From Lutimaribacter pacificus (lineage in GTDB: Bacteria > Pseudomonadota > Alphaproteobacteria > Rhodobacterales > Rhodobacteraceae), in assembly GCF_900142185.1 (NCBI RefSeq), contig NZ_FQZZ01000003.1, forward strand, positions 1 to 64,000: 64,000 bases of DNA, written 5' to 3'. The position numbers and the translations under genes were made by a program. Shown one piece after another: positions 25,964 to 34,882 of the stretch. The notes beneath the pieces were generated by a model, which worked only from the letters and a program-made list of their open reading frames with translations, searched no databases and had not been told where the DNA came from. Position 1 is the first letter of the stretch. Every line of letters begins with the position of its first letter.

Positions 25964-26015
25964 TACGACTGGCATAAAGAGTTGAGTTCGGATCGGCTGC
26001 AAGTCACCTCTAGCA

Positions 26016-26833
26016 GGTGCTGTCAGACGAATTCGAACTCGTCTCTGCAAGGACAGCGACGCTGTCCCTTATGCCGCGCAGAGACCGCGCCACTCGGCCA
26101 GAGCAGCGATTCGGTTCTGCTTAAAGTGGTCCCGTTTGGAGAGGCTGCGATCCTGGTTGAAGTGGTTGAAAATGGAGGAATGGATGGCGACAAATTTCTG
26201 CAGACTTTGCATTCGCCGAAACCGCTGCATCGCGCGTTCTCGTCGTCGGAATGGAAGGTGTGAGTTCTTAGTCCTGTTGTTAAGCCAACGACCACAGGCT
26301 TGCCGGTCTTCGCACCCCATGTCGCGAAGCGCTGCTTTGTAGGAAGCAAGCCGATCCGTTACCAGCACCTCTGCCTGACCATATCGCCGGATCAATTTCC
26401 TGAGCATTTTCAATGCGGCGCGTTTGTTTCTTCGCTTTGTGACGACGCTCTCAAGCACCTCGCCTTCGTGATCGACAGCTCGCCAGAGGTAGTGCCGCTC
26501 ACCGTTGATCTTCACGAAAACCTCGTCGATATGCCACCGCCATCGGGAAAAGGCTCGCAGCTGCTGAACACGCCGCCGGCGGATCTCCGACGCAAACATC
26601 GGCCCGAACCTGTTCCACCAGAACCGGATGGTTTCATGGCTGACGTCGATGCCGCGCTCGTGCAGCAGGTCTTCGACGTTTCTGAGCGATAGCGGGAACC
26701 GGACATAGAGCATCACCGCCAGACGGATGATCTCGGGACTGGTTTTGAAATACTTGAACGGGGAGCGTTTGGTCATGCTCTGAAGCTACGAAAGCCCGCT
26801 GCCCGCCTCAAGACAAGTTAATCTGACAAGACC
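26016..26833. mobile_element. IS6-family-like insertion sequence
   Basis: Ends form imperfect inverted repeats: GGTGCTGTCAGACGAA on the left and, on the other strand, GGTCTTGTCAGATTAA on the right (14 of the first 20 positions equal). The element holds a complete IS6-type transposase. No target duplication is seen (ctctagca on the left has no copy on the right), as happens when IS6 elements recombine or delete flanking DNA. It forms the right border of the island, 80 nt from tRNA-Ser. Confidence 0.75.
26069..26776 (-). CDS. IS6-family transposase
   Basis: A 235-aa DDE transposase beginning MTKRSPFKYFKTSPEIIRLA, with ISHETIRFWW-type helix-turn-helix (VSHETIRFWWNRFG), first Asp in WHIDEVFVKI (about 81), second Asp in VTDRLASYKAA (about 141) and Glu in RRRERAMQRF (about 179). 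The C-terminus ALAEWRGLCAA is typical. The frame is intact, so it may be active and could mobilise or delete island DNA. Confidence 0.95.
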   Translation of the reverse strand: MTKRSPFKYFKTSPEIIRLAVMLYVRFPLSLRNVEDLLHERGIDVSHETIRFWWNRFGPMFASEIRRRRVQQLRAFSRWRWHIDEVFVKINGERHYLWRAVDHEGEVLESVVTKRRNKRAALKMLRKLIRRYGQAEVLVTDRLASYKAALRDMGCEDRQACGRWLNNRTKNSHLPFRRRERAMQRFRRMQSLQKFVAIHSSIFNHFNQDRSLSKRDHFKQNRIAALAEWRGLCAA

Positions 26834-26913
26834 CGTCGCAGAGCGACGTAAGCGTCGGGAATTCCGCAGGAATTCTGCGCAGTTTGGACACTGGAATGCG
26901 AGACGAATGTCGG

Positions 26914-27003
26914 TGGCGGAGAGACAGGGATTCGAACCCTGGAGACGGTTTCCCGCCTACACGCGTTCCAGGCGTGCGCCTTCGACCACTCGGCCACCTC
27001 TCC
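26914..27003 (-). tRNA. tRNA-Ser (anticodon GGA)
   Basis: Read on the minus strand: acceptor GGAGAGG pairs with TCTCTCC, D-arm GCCGAGTGG..., anticodon loop CTGGAAC with GGA, a long variable arm (GTAGGCGGGAAACCGTCTCC region), T-loop GTTCGAATC, and an encoded CCA (26916-26914). 90 nt including CCA. Its 3' end faces the stress island, the usual geometry for integration at a tRNA gene. Confidence 0.95.
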
Positions 27004-27129
27004 GTGCGGCGTGTTCTAGCCGCAGCCGCGACCGGAACACAAGACCGATCTTGCATTGCCCTGCGCATCGTTGCCTCTTGCCCCGGCATGACCCATACTC
27101 GTTCGCGGACGCAGAATGACAGGACAGGA

Positions 27130-28332
27130 ATGAACCGCCCCAATACCGACATGCCCGCCCCAAAGACCCAGGGCACCGGCACGCGCCGGCCCGATCCATA
27201 CCGGCTGCAGACCGGGGCGCTTGTCATCATCGCCTTCGCGGTCGTGCTGTTCCTGCTGGTTCAGGCGCGGTTCCTGCTGATCTCGCTGGCCACGGCCATC
27301 GTGCTGTTCGCGCTGACCTCGGACGCGATCAACTTCATCGCGCGGCAGCGGGTCGGGCCGTTCCGGGTGCCGAACTGGCTGGCCTCGGTCGTGGCGCTGG
27401 CGCTGATCTCGGCCGCGTTGCTGACGCTGACCTCGATCATCCTGACGCAGGTGAACACGGTGCTGTTCACCACGCTGACCTATACCGACCGCGCGCCCGA
27501 GGCGCTGGCGGCGATGTTCGCCTGGATGGGCGAGGACGTGGAACAGGCGGTGTTCAACTCGGTGCGCACGGTCGAGGTGTCGGGCTACCTGCGCTCGCTT
27601 GCGGGCCAGGCCGGCAACCTGATGCAGGGCACGGTCCTGGTGATCCTGTTCGTCGGCTTCCTGTTCGCCGAGCGGATCTGGTTTTCCACCAAGCTGACCA
27701 ATTTCTTCGGCGACCCTGCCCAGGCCGAGCGGGTGGGCCGCATCGTCGGGTCGATCATTCACCGGGTAAACTATTACCTGCTGGTCAAGACGCTGGTCAG
27801 CGCGGTCACGGGGCTGATGATCTTTGGCCTGGCGCAGATCTTCGGGCTGGAACTGGCGGTGGCGATGGGGGTGATCACCTTCATCCTGAACTACATCCCC
27901 AATATCGGCTCGATCGTCGCCACGGTGCTGCTGGCGCTGGTGGCCTATGTGCAATTCGCCGATCCGGCGATGACCCTGGCCATCTTCCTGATCGCCGGGG
28001 CGATCCAGTTCGTGAACGGCAACGTGATCGACCCGATGCTGATGGGGCGCGCGCTGCGGCTGTCCTCGTTCGGGATCATCATCAGCCTGGCCTTCTGGGC
28101 GGCGGTCTGGGGCATTCCGGGGATGTTCCTTTCGGTGCCGATCATGGTGGGGATGATGATCGTGTGCAGCCATGTACCGGCGCTGCGCCCCATCGCGATC
28201 CTGCTCTCGCGCGAGGGGCTGCCCGAGGACGAGGGCGACATTCCCCCCGCCCCCGAATCCCGCGAGCGCGCGGCGCGGCCCTCCTCGGCCTTCGCACCCG
28301 ATCCCGACGAACTGCCCGGAGAGCCGGACTGA
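27130..28332 (+). CDS. AI-2E family (PerM-type) membrane transporter
   Basis: A 400-aa protein with about eight membrane segments. The family C-terminal half is clear: NYIPNIGSIVATVLLALVAY and VNGNVIDPMLMGRALRLSSFGIIISLAFWAAVWGIPGMFLSVPI. Members form trimeric exporters of AI-2 or act as Na+/H+ antiporters or permeases, so the substrate is open. The final 50 residues are hydrophilic, acidic and Pro-rich. Start at 27130 behind CAGGA; further upstream in-frame ATGs lie inside or near the tRNA. First gene of the core chromosome segment, convergent with the MscS gene. Confidence 0.9.
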   Translation: MNRPNTDMPAPKTQGTGTRRPDPYRLQTGALVIIAFAVVLFLLVQARFLLISLATAIVLFALTSDAINFIARQRVGPFRVPNWLASVVALALISAALLTLTSIILTQVNTVLFTTLTYTDRAPEALAAMFAWMGEDVEQAVFNSVRTVEVSGYLRSLAGQAGNLMQGTVLVILFVGFLFAERIWFSTKLTNFFGDPAQAERVGRIVGSIIHRVNYYLLVKTLVSAVTGLMIFGLAQIFGLELAVAMGVITFILNYIPNIGSIVATVLLALVAYVQFADPAMTLAIFLIAGAIQFVNGNVIDPMLMGRALRLSSFGIIISLAFWAAVWGIPGMFLSVPIMVGMMIVCSHVPALRPIAILLSREGLPEDEGDIPPAPESRERAARPSSAFAPDPDELPGEPD

Positions 28333-28411
28333 TCCTCAGCCGGTCAGGCGGATCGCCACCCGGCCATGCCAGCCAGACACCCGCCGTCGCCGGGCCGGCC
28401 GCGAAGCCCGG

Positions 28412-30952
28412 TCATCGCCCGTCCCCGTCGGGGCCGTCGCCGTCCATGTCGTCGGCATCCAGATGCGGGGTTTGCGGTGTGCGGGCGGCCCTGTCGCTCT
28501 CGGTGGCGGGCGGTGTATCGGCCGGTTCGGGTTTTTCGGCCGCCGCACGGCCGCCCGGCAATACCTCGGGGTTGCGCAGCCAGATATCGCGCTGCGCGAA
28601 CGGGATCTCGATCCCCTCTTCGGCAAAGCGGCGGGCGATTTCGTGGTTCATCTCGGATTTCACCGACAGCACCCAGTTCACGTCGCGCAGGATCGCGCGG
28701 ATCTCGAAATCCAGGCTGCTGGCGCCAAAGCCCTGGAACACCACCGCGGGCGGCGGTTGCAGCAGGACCATCGGATGCGCCTCGGCCACCTCGCGCAGGA
28801 TATTCTCGGCCCGCTTGGTATCGGTGCCATAGGCCACGCCCACCGGCACGATCACCCGGCCCACGGTATTGCCGCGGGTGTAGTTGGTGACGGTGCCGCT
28901 GATCAGATCGGCATTCGGAATGATCACGTCGGTGCGGTCGAAGGTCTCGATCCGGGTCGAACGCACCGAGATGTTGCGCACATAGCCCATCTGCCCGCCG
29001 ACCTCGATCCAGTCGCCCTGGCTTATCGGGCGCTCGATCAGCAGGATGATGCCCGAGACGAAGTTCGATACCATGGTCTGAAGGCCGAACCCGATGCCGA
29101 CCGACAGCGCACCGGCCACGATGGCAAGCCCGGACAGGTCGATCCCCGCGGTGGTGATGGCAATTACGGCCGCCAGGAATATCCCGACATAGCCGAGCCC
29201 CGAAACCACGGCGGTCTGCCCCCCGGTATCCAGCCGCGTTTTCGGCAGCACCGTGGTCCGCAGCGCGCCCTGCACCAGCCGCGTGGCAGTATAGCCCAGG
29301 GCGAAGACCAGCACGAAGGTCAGGAAATCGGTGGGAGAGATGCGGGTTTCGCCGATCTCGAACCCTTCGCGGAACCGCGTCCACAGCTCGCTCAGGTCGC
29401 TGACCCGCGCGCCCCAGATCAGCGCCAGCACCGGCAGCGCGGCGAAGGTCAGGAAGAACCCGATCAGCACCGGCACCAGCGCCTCGCGGGCGCCGTCCTC
29501 GCTGCGGGTCAGCAGCGAGTAGACGTCGAACACCAGCCCCTGCAGCAACGCCACCGTCCCCAGCAGGAACAGCGTGCCCGTCGTGGCATAGATCAGCAGG
29601 TCGAAGGCCCGCGCATAGCCCAGCACCCCCAGCAGGATCGCCCCGATCCCGACCAGCCACAGCGCGCGCCCCACCAGCGCCGCCAGCAGGTAGCGATAGG
29701 GCCGCACCTGGCCGGATTCGTCGTCGTCGGGGGTGTCGTACTGGCGCAGGGCCTTGCCGATGCGCCACAGCAGGATGCCCGCGACCGCCCCCACCGGGAA
29801 CAGCAGCACCGCGCGGGCATCGTCGGCGATATCGGCCGCGTTCGCCAGAAGCTTGACGAAAATCCCGGCGGACAGAACCCAGGCCAGCGTGATGAAAAGC
29901 CAGCGCAGCCGTGTCAGCGTCTCTTCGGCCATGTCCAGCGGGTTGCCGCGCCCGCCGTCGCGCGTCGTGAACAACAGCGAGGTCAGCCAGCGGGCGACGA
30001 TGATGTTGACGGCGATGACCGGCAGGTTCTCGACGATATTCTCGCCCCGCAGCCCGAACATCCCGGTCAGCTGCAATCCGATCGCCACCAGGAAGATGCC
30101 GGCAAAGGGCAGGATCAACTTGCCCAGCGACAGCACGAATTCCACCAGCCCGCGGCCGCGCCGTGTCCGGGCGCTCACGCGGCGCGACAGCCAGTCGCTC
30201 CAGATCCGGCCGCGCAACATCAGTATCAGGCCGATCACGCCGAGCACGATTGCAATCGGCAGGTTGGTGGTCAGCTGGTCGCGCCGGATCGGATTGGCCC
30301 ACTGGCTGCGCGATTCGTTGGCGATACCGCGCAGCGCGCCGCGCAGCCCCTGCCACGCCTGCGTCCAGCCCTCGGGGTTGAGCGGCGACACGACCCGCGC
30401 CATCAGGTCCTCGGTCCAGCGCTGGCGCACCAGCGCGTCGATCTCGGCAATCAGCCGGTCGGCGCGGGTATGCGCCTCGGTCGCCAGTTGCACCGGCACG
30501 CGCAGCTCGGCCAGCCGCGCCTTGAGCCGGGCGCGTTCGTCGGCGATCCGTTCGGGTTCGCTCTCGCCCTCCTCCGGGGCCGGGCCCAGCGCATCAAGCT
30601 GGCTTTGCAGGGTGCGGATACGGCCGCCATTGGCCGACTGCATCCCCAAAAACCGCGCGCGCCAGTCCACAAGATCCTCGCGCAGCGTGGCCAGCGCAAA
30701 GTTCGACGCCCGGCCCGCGTGCAACGCCTCTTCGGTGCGTCGGGCCAGGTTCTGCCACTCCGGGTCGTCATAGCCGGGCACCGCAGCGGCGGGCGTTGCG
30801 GGCGCGGGGGCCTGCGCGGCGGCCGCCGGCGCGGGGCTGTCCGCCGCCGCATCGGGCGGCGCGGCCTCGTCCTGCTGGGCATGGGCCATTGCGGCGCAGG
30901 CCGCCAGAACAAGCCCGGCAAGGAACAGGCGAATCCCGCGCAACTCAGCCAT
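28412..30952 (-). CDS. MscS-family mechanosensitive channel with DUF3772 periplasmic domain
   Basis: An 846-aa inner-membrane protein. Residues 1-26 are a signal peptide, 27-65 a Pro/Ala-rich stretch, about 70-190 a coiled periplasmic domain of DUF3772 type (WQNLARRTEEALHAGRASNF ... RARFLGMQSANGG), about 200-560 many helices, and about 590-790 the MscS pore and beta domain (ISQGDWIEVGGQMGYVRNIS, STRIETFDRTDVIIPNADLI). A C-terminal tail is Ala/Pro/Asp-rich. It opens under membrane tension to release solutes. Its ATG overlaps the cysK stop by 8 nt (ATGGCTGA), so it is probably translated with the cysK operon. Confidence 0.9.
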   Translation of the reverse strand: MAELRGIRLFLAGLVLAACAAMAHAQQDEAAPPDAAADSPAPAAAAQAPAPATPAAAVPGYDDPEWQNLARRTEEALHAGRASNFALATLREDLVDWRARFLGMQSANGGRIRTLQSQLDALGPAPEEGESEPERIADERARLKARLAELRVPVQLATEAHTRADRLIAEIDALVRQRWTEDLMARVVSPLNPEGWTQAWQGLRGALRGIANESRSQWANPIRRDQLTTNLPIAIVLGVIGLILMLRGRIWSDWLSRRVSARTRRGRGLVEFVLSLGKLILPFAGIFLVAIGLQLTGMFGLRGENIVENLPVIAVNIIVARWLTSLLFTTRDGGRGNPLDMAEETLTRLRWLFITLAWVLSAGIFVKLLANAADIADDARAVLLFPVGAVAGILLWRIGKALRQYDTPDDDESGQVRPYRYLLAALVGRALWLVGIGAILLGVLGYARAFDLLIYATTGTLFLLGTVALLQGLVFDVYSLLTRSEDGAREALVPVLIGFFLTFAALPVLALIWGARVSDLSELWTRFREGFEIGETRISPTDFLTFVLVFALGYTATRLVQGALRTTVLPKTRLDTGGQTAVVSGLGYVGIFLAAVIAITTAGIDLSGLAIVAGALSVGIGFGLQTMVSNFVSGIILLIERPISQGDWIEVGGQMGYVRNISVRSTRIETFDRTDVIIPNADLISGTVTNYTRGNTVGRVIVPVGVAYGTDTKRAENILREVAEAHPMVLLQPPPAVVFQGFGASSLDFEIRAILRDVNWVLSVKSEMNHEIARRFAEEGIEIPFAQRDIWLRNPEVLPGGRAAAEKPEPADTPPATESDRAARTPQTPHLDADDMDGDGPDGDGR

Positions 30953-31976
30953 CCCGGTAGACGGCGGGCACGTCATCGCGGCCCGGCCCGGTCAGCCATT
31001 CGGGCACCGGCAGGCCCTTTTCGGTCAGGAAGGCGGGATTGAACAGTTTGGACTGGTAGCGCGTGCCGTAATCGCACAGGACCGTCACGATGGTATGGCC
31101 CGGCCCCATTTCCTGCGCCATGCGGACCGCGCCCGCCACGTTGACGCCGGACGACCCGCCCAGGCACAGCCCTTCGTCCGACAGCAGGTCGAACACCACC
31201 GGCAGCGCCTCGGCATCGGGAATGCGGCAAGAGAAATCCGGCGTGAACCCTTCCAGGTTCGCGGTGATCCGCCCCTGCCCGATCCCTTCGGTGATCGAGT
31301 TTCCGGGGTTTTCCTGCCCGGTATAAAGCTTGAAAAGCCCCGCACCCTCGGGGTCGGCCAGCCCGACCTTTACGCCCCTGGGCTGCAGCGCCATGCCCAC
31401 GCCCGCCAGCGTTCCGCCCGAGCCCACGGCGCAGATGAACCCGTCGACCTTGCCGCCGGTCTGTTCCCAGATCTCGGGACCGGTGCCCTCGATATGCGCC
31501 TGGCGGTTGGCCACGTTGTCGAACTGGTTGGCCCAGATCGCGCCCTTGGGGTCGGTCCCGGCCAGCGCCTCGGCCAGACGGCCGGAATAGCGCACGTAAT
31601 TGTTGGGATCGGCATAGGGCACCGCGGGCACCTCGACCAGTTCGGCCCCGGCCAGGCGCAGCATGTCCTTCTTTTCCTGGCTCTGGGTTTCCGGGATCAC
31701 GATGACGGTGCGGAACCCCATCGAGGCGCCGACCAGCGCAAGGCCGATGCCGGTATTGCCGGCGGTGCCCTCGACGATGGTGCCGCCGGGGGCCAGCAGC
31801 CCCTTTTCCACCGCGTCACGGATGATGAACAGCGCCGCGCGATCCTTGACCGACTGGCCGGGATTCATGAATTCGGCCTTGCCCAGAATCTCGCATCCGG
31901 TCACTTCGCTGGCTTTGCGCAGCCTGATCAGCGGCGTGTTTCCGATGGCCTGGGCCAGATCCTGTGCAATGCGCAT
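30945..31976 (-). CDS. cysK: Cysteine synthase A
   Basis: A 343-aa PLP enzyme making cysteine from O-acetylserine and sulfide. PLP Lys is in GQSVKDRAA (about K43). EGTAGNTGIGLA (about 69-80) is the substrate/cofactor loop, and GSGGTLAGVG (about 185-194) the phosphate-binding glycine run. It is longer than E. coli CysK and of the form found with trgAB in Rhodobacter, where cysK contributes to tellurite resistance. Gene order here is cfa-trgA-trgB-cysK-mscS on the minus strand. Confidence 0.92.
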   Translation of the reverse strand: MRIAQDLAQAIGNTPLIRLRKASEVTGCEILGKAEFMNPGQSVKDRAALFIIRDAVEKGLLAPGGTIVEGTAGNTGIGLALVGASMGFRTVIVIPETQSQEKKDMLRLAGAELVEVPAVPYADPNNYVRYSGRLAEALAGTDPKGAIWANQFDNVANRQAHIEGTGPEIWEQTGGKVDGFICAVGSGGTLAGVGMALQPRGVKVGLADPEGAGLFKLYTGQENPGNSITEGIGQGRITANLEGFTPDFSCRIPDAEALPVVFDLLSDEGLCLGGSSGVNVAGAVRMAQEMGPGHTIVTVLCDYGTRYQSKLFNPAFLTEKGLPVPEWLTGPGRDDVPAVYRDG

Positions 31977-32030
31977 ATCGCATCCCCCTGTCCTGTGTTC
32001 CTTCAGGTGTAGGGGGCCGCGAATGGGAAC

Positions 32031-33152
32031 TCAAGCCGATGCGCGCAGGTGTTCACGATGCCGTGCAAGCCACAGCAGCATCGCGGCCAGCGGCATGGCG
32101 TTGATCTCGCCGCTGTCCAGCAGCGCCATCGCCCGCTCGAACGGGATGACGTGGCTGCGGATATCCTCATGCTCGTCGCGCAGCCCGTTCGTGTCGCGGC
32201 GCGGCCCGGACAGATCGCACAACCCCAGGAAACAGTGATAGAATTCAGACGAATAGCCGGGCGAGGGATAGGCGCGCATCATCGGCTGCAATGCGCCCAG
32301 TTCCAGCCCCGCCTCCTCGACCGCCTCGCGGCGGGCGGCGTCGGCGGGTGCCTCGCCCGCATCCACCAGCCCCGCGACCGGCTCCAGCATCCAGGGCGCG
32401 GGATCGTCGCGCCAGATCGGGCCAAAGCGCAACTGCTCGACCAGCAGCACCCGGTCGGTTTTCGGATCGTAAGGCAGCACCAGCGCGGCGTCGTAGGCGA
32501 CGAAGGTTTCGCGCTGGAACCAGTCGCTGAACCCGCCGTCGAACCGGCGGTGGCGCAGGTCGAAATGCTTTAGCCGAAAGAACCCCTCGAACCCGGTGGG
32601 CCGCTCGGATATCTCGATATCGCCGGGGCGGGCATCGCGGCGCAGCGCGGTGGGGGCCGGGTTCTGGCCCAGCATCTGCGCCCAGGCCCGCGCACGGATG
32701 AACGGGGCAAGCGCTGCGACCTGGCCCGCATCGTTGCGGCCCATCCGCGCCATCACCTCGCGCGCGAAACGCAGGGTCAGCGCCCCGTGCCCGGCCACCC
32801 AGCCGGCCAGGTCCCACGGCGCGCCGGGCGTCCACCGCCCCGGATCGGGGAAATAGACCTGCGCCGCCACCGGCCCGTCATCGGCCTGCACCGTCACCGG
32901 CCGCAGCGCATAGCCGAAACCGCCCTCGTAGAAATCGAGCCGCGCAAGCTCTGCCTCGCTCAGCCCGTCCAGCAGCAGCCCCTCGGCCATGCCGCCCTTT
33001 TGCGCGACGATCAGGGGAAAGCCCTGCCCCTCGGCCCAGTGCACCGCATGGCCGGGCAGCCGCGCCGGCACCGCCGCCCCGCCCGGCGCACGGCCGAGGA
33101 CGATCTCAAGAAGCGGCGGATACCGCAGCGTGCCATAGAGGAAAAGCGCCAT
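32031..33152 (-). CDS. trgB: TrgB: gamma-glutamylcyclotransferase-like plus NUDIX hydrolase
   Basis: A 373-aa two-domain protein. Residues 1-140 are an AIG2/GGCT-like fold (MALFLYGTLRYPPLLEIVLG, FYEGGFGYALRPV). Residues about 185-355 are a NUDIX ADP-sugar pyrophosphatase domain with the box GLVDAGEAPADAARREAVEE AGLELG (about 271-296). Homologues of this exact fusion are TrgB of Rhodobacter sphaeroides, part of the tellurite resistance locus trgAB-cysK. It lies 3 nt after trgA. Actual substrates are not known. Confidence 0.9.
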   Translation of the reverse strand: MALFLYGTLRYPPLLEIVLGRAPGGAAVPARLPGHAVHWAEGQGFPLIVAQKGGMAEGLLLDGLSEAELARLDFYEGGFGYALRPVTVQADDGPVAAQVYFPDPGRWTPGAPWDLAGWVAGHGALTLRFAREVMARMGRNDAGQVAALAPFIRARAWAQMLGQNPAPTALRRDARPGDIEISERPTGFEGFFRLKHFDLRHRRFDGGFSDWFQRETFVAYDAALVLPYDPKTDRVLLVEQLRFGPIWRDDPAPWMLEPVAGLVDAGEAPADAARREAVEEAGLELGALQPMMRAYPSPGYSSEFYHCFLGLCDLSGPRRDTNGLRDEHEDIRSHVIPFERAMALLDSGEINAMPLAAMLLWLARHREHLRASA

Positions 33153-33155
33153 GCC

Positions 33156-33599
33156 CTACAGCCAGCGGCGCGACGCGCTTTCGGCGAAGACCGCGCTCAG
33201 CACGCCGCCGAACAGCAACGCGGCGACGACCGAAGGCGTCATGGTCTGCAAAAAGAAATCGATGCCGATGCCGAACATGCCGATCAGCGCCTCGAGCGGG
33301 CCGTCGTAAAGCCGCCGGTTGGCCATGATGACCATCTCGCGCGCCGATTGCACGAACAGCCCCCAGAAGGTCAGCACAACCGCCGCGGTGATCCCCACGC
33401 CCACCGCGTTCGACATGCCGCGCCCGGTGCGGCTGCCGATCACGACCCAGCCCACCGCCGCGCCCAGCGCGGTGTTGACGTATTCGAACAGGCCGAAATT
33501 CTGCAACTCGTCCATCTGCGCCATCACCGCGCGCGAGGCGACCCATCCGGTCAGTGCAAGGAAAAGCGCGGCCACAACGCGCGCGGCGGTATAGGTCAT
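33156..33599 (-). CDS. trgA: TrgA-like small membrane protein
   Basis: A 147-aa protein with about four hydrophobic segments (ARVVAALFLALTGWVASRAV, ALGAAVGWVVIGSRTGRGMS, VGITAAVVLTFWGLFVQSAR, MTPSVVAALLFGGVLSAVFA). Position between cfa and trgB and size fit TrgA of the Rhodobacter tellurite locus. Start at 33599 overlaps the cfa stop by ATGA. Its biochemical role is unknown. Confidence 0.85.
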   Translation of the reverse strand: MTYTAARVVAALFLALTGWVASRAVMAQMDELQNFGLFEYVNTALGAAVGWVVIGSRTGRGMSNAVGVGITAAVVLTFWGLFVQSAREMVIMANRRLYDGPLEALIGMFGIGIDFFLQTMTPSVVAALLFGGVLSAVFAESASRRWL

Positions 33600-34804
33600 G
33601 CGGGTTTCGTCACCGTGATCTGTGTCACGTCGCAATTTCCGCTATGAAAAGTCGCCGCGCAAGAGGTCAGGTAAAAATTCCACATCCGGCGGAACCTGTC
33701 GTCGAATCCGAGGCCGGCCACCTCGTCCCACTTGTCGTTGAAGGTGTCGTGCCAGCGGCGCAATGTCTGGCTGTAGCTTTCGCCGAACTCGATATGGCGA
33801 GCGACCCGCAGGCCGGCCTTTTCGACCTCGGCCATCAGCACGCCGGGCGCGGGCAGCATGCCGCCCGGAAAGATGTATTTCTGGATGAAATCCACGCCGC
33901 GCTTGTAGACCTCCCAGCGGCGGTCCTGCACGGTGATGATCTGCAGCGTGGCGTTGCGCCCCGGCTTCAGCCGCTCGCGCAGGGTGCCGAAATAGACCGG
34001 CCAGTATTTCTCGCCCACCGCCTCGAACATCTCGATGCTGGCGATGCCGTCATAGCTGCCCCTTTCGTCGCGGTAATCCTGCAACTTCAACGTCACCCGG
34101 TCGGAAAGCCCCGCCTTTTCAATACGTTCCCGGGCAAAGTTGAACTGCTCCTCGCTGATGGTCAGCCCGGTCACGCGCAGCCCGCGCTCCCTTGCCGCGT
34201 ATTCGGCAAAGCCGCCCCAGCCGCAGCCGATTTCAAGGATGTGATCGCCCGGTTGCGCGCCCATCTGGTCGACCATGCTGGCGTATTTGGCGATCTGCGC
34301 CTGTTCCAGGCTGTTCTGGCCTGGCTCGAACAGCGCACTGGAATAGGTCATCGTCTCATCCAGCCACAGCCCGTAGAATTCGTTGCCCAGATCGTAGTGA
34401 TGGCTGATGTTGCGTTTCGCCTGGCGCTTGCTGTTCGACTGCAGCCAGAACCGCAGCCGTTCATAGGCGCGCACCAGCCCCATGCCGGGAAAGCCGTCAT
34501 ACATCTCGTCGTTGCCATCATGCACCAGGTCCATGAAGGATTGCAGGTCGGGCGTGCTCCACCAGCCGTCGAGATAGGCATCGCAGAACCCCAGGTCGCC
34601 ATCGCGGATCAGCCGGGCAAATGTGTCGGGGTTGTGGACATGCAGCTCGGCCGCATAGCCCTGCTCGGCCCCGTCGGCGCGAAACCGGCGGCCGTCCGGC
34701 AGCAGGAACTCCAGCCGCCCGCGCGCCATGCCCTGTGCCATCTCGAACACTTGCGCGAAGTAGCGAGGCAAGTCGTTCTGGTTGTCCGTCGTCGTCAGGA
34801 TCAT
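33596..34804 (-). CDS. cfa: Cyclopropane-fatty-acid-phospholipid synthase
   Basis: A 402-aa SAM-dependent enzyme that adds a methylene bridge to unsaturated phospholipid chains. SAM motif ILEIGCGWGGFAEYAARERG is at about 190-209, the preceding MTYSSALFEPGQNSLEQAQI near 160, and C-terminal HIEFGESYSQTLRRW and RMWNFYLTSCAATF are family marks. Start at 34804 behind GGGGGGAT; an upstream ATG would add nine residues. First gene of the cfa-trgA-trgB-cysK-mscS run. Membrane hardening would fit the tellurite/oxidative theme. Confidence 0.93.
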   Translation of the reverse strand: MILTTTDNQNDLPRYFAQVFEMAQGMARGRLEFLLPDGRRFRADGAEQGYAAELHVHNPDTFARLIRDGDLGFCDAYLDGWWSTPDLQSFMDLVHDGNDEMYDGFPGMGLVRAYERLRFWLQSNSKRQAKRNISHHYDLGNEFYGLWLDETMTYSSALFEPGQNSLEQAQIAKYASMVDQMGAQPGDHILEIGCGWGGFAEYAARERGLRVTGLTISEEQFNFARERIEKAGLSDRVTLKLQDYRDERGSYDGIASIEMFEAVGEKYWPVYFGTLRERLKPGRNATLQIITVQDRRWEVYKRGVDFIQKYIFPGGMLPAPGVLMAEVEKAGLRVARHIEFGESYSQTLRRWHDTFNDKWDEVAGLGFDDRFRRMWNFYLTSCAATFHSGNCDVTQITVTKPA

Positions 34805-34882
34805 CCGCCATCCCCCCTGCGATTTTGTCAAAGGCTGGCAACAAATGCCCGTCGGGGCAAGGTTTTCGTTGCCCCCGCGCAG

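Noticed and set aside
26016-26104. tRNA-like sequence on the minus strand (GGCCGAGTGG with a GTTCGAAT loop)
   Set aside because: The GGCCGAGTGG part is the end of the IS6 transposase reading frame (ALAEWRGLCAA), the acceptor stem does not pair fully, and no anticodon arm of correct size forms.
28172-31042. Plus-strand open frame of about 950 codons opposite the MscS gene
   Set aside because: Composition is dominated by Arg, Gln, Ala and His and mirrors the coding strand; the minus-strand MscS protein is well supported.
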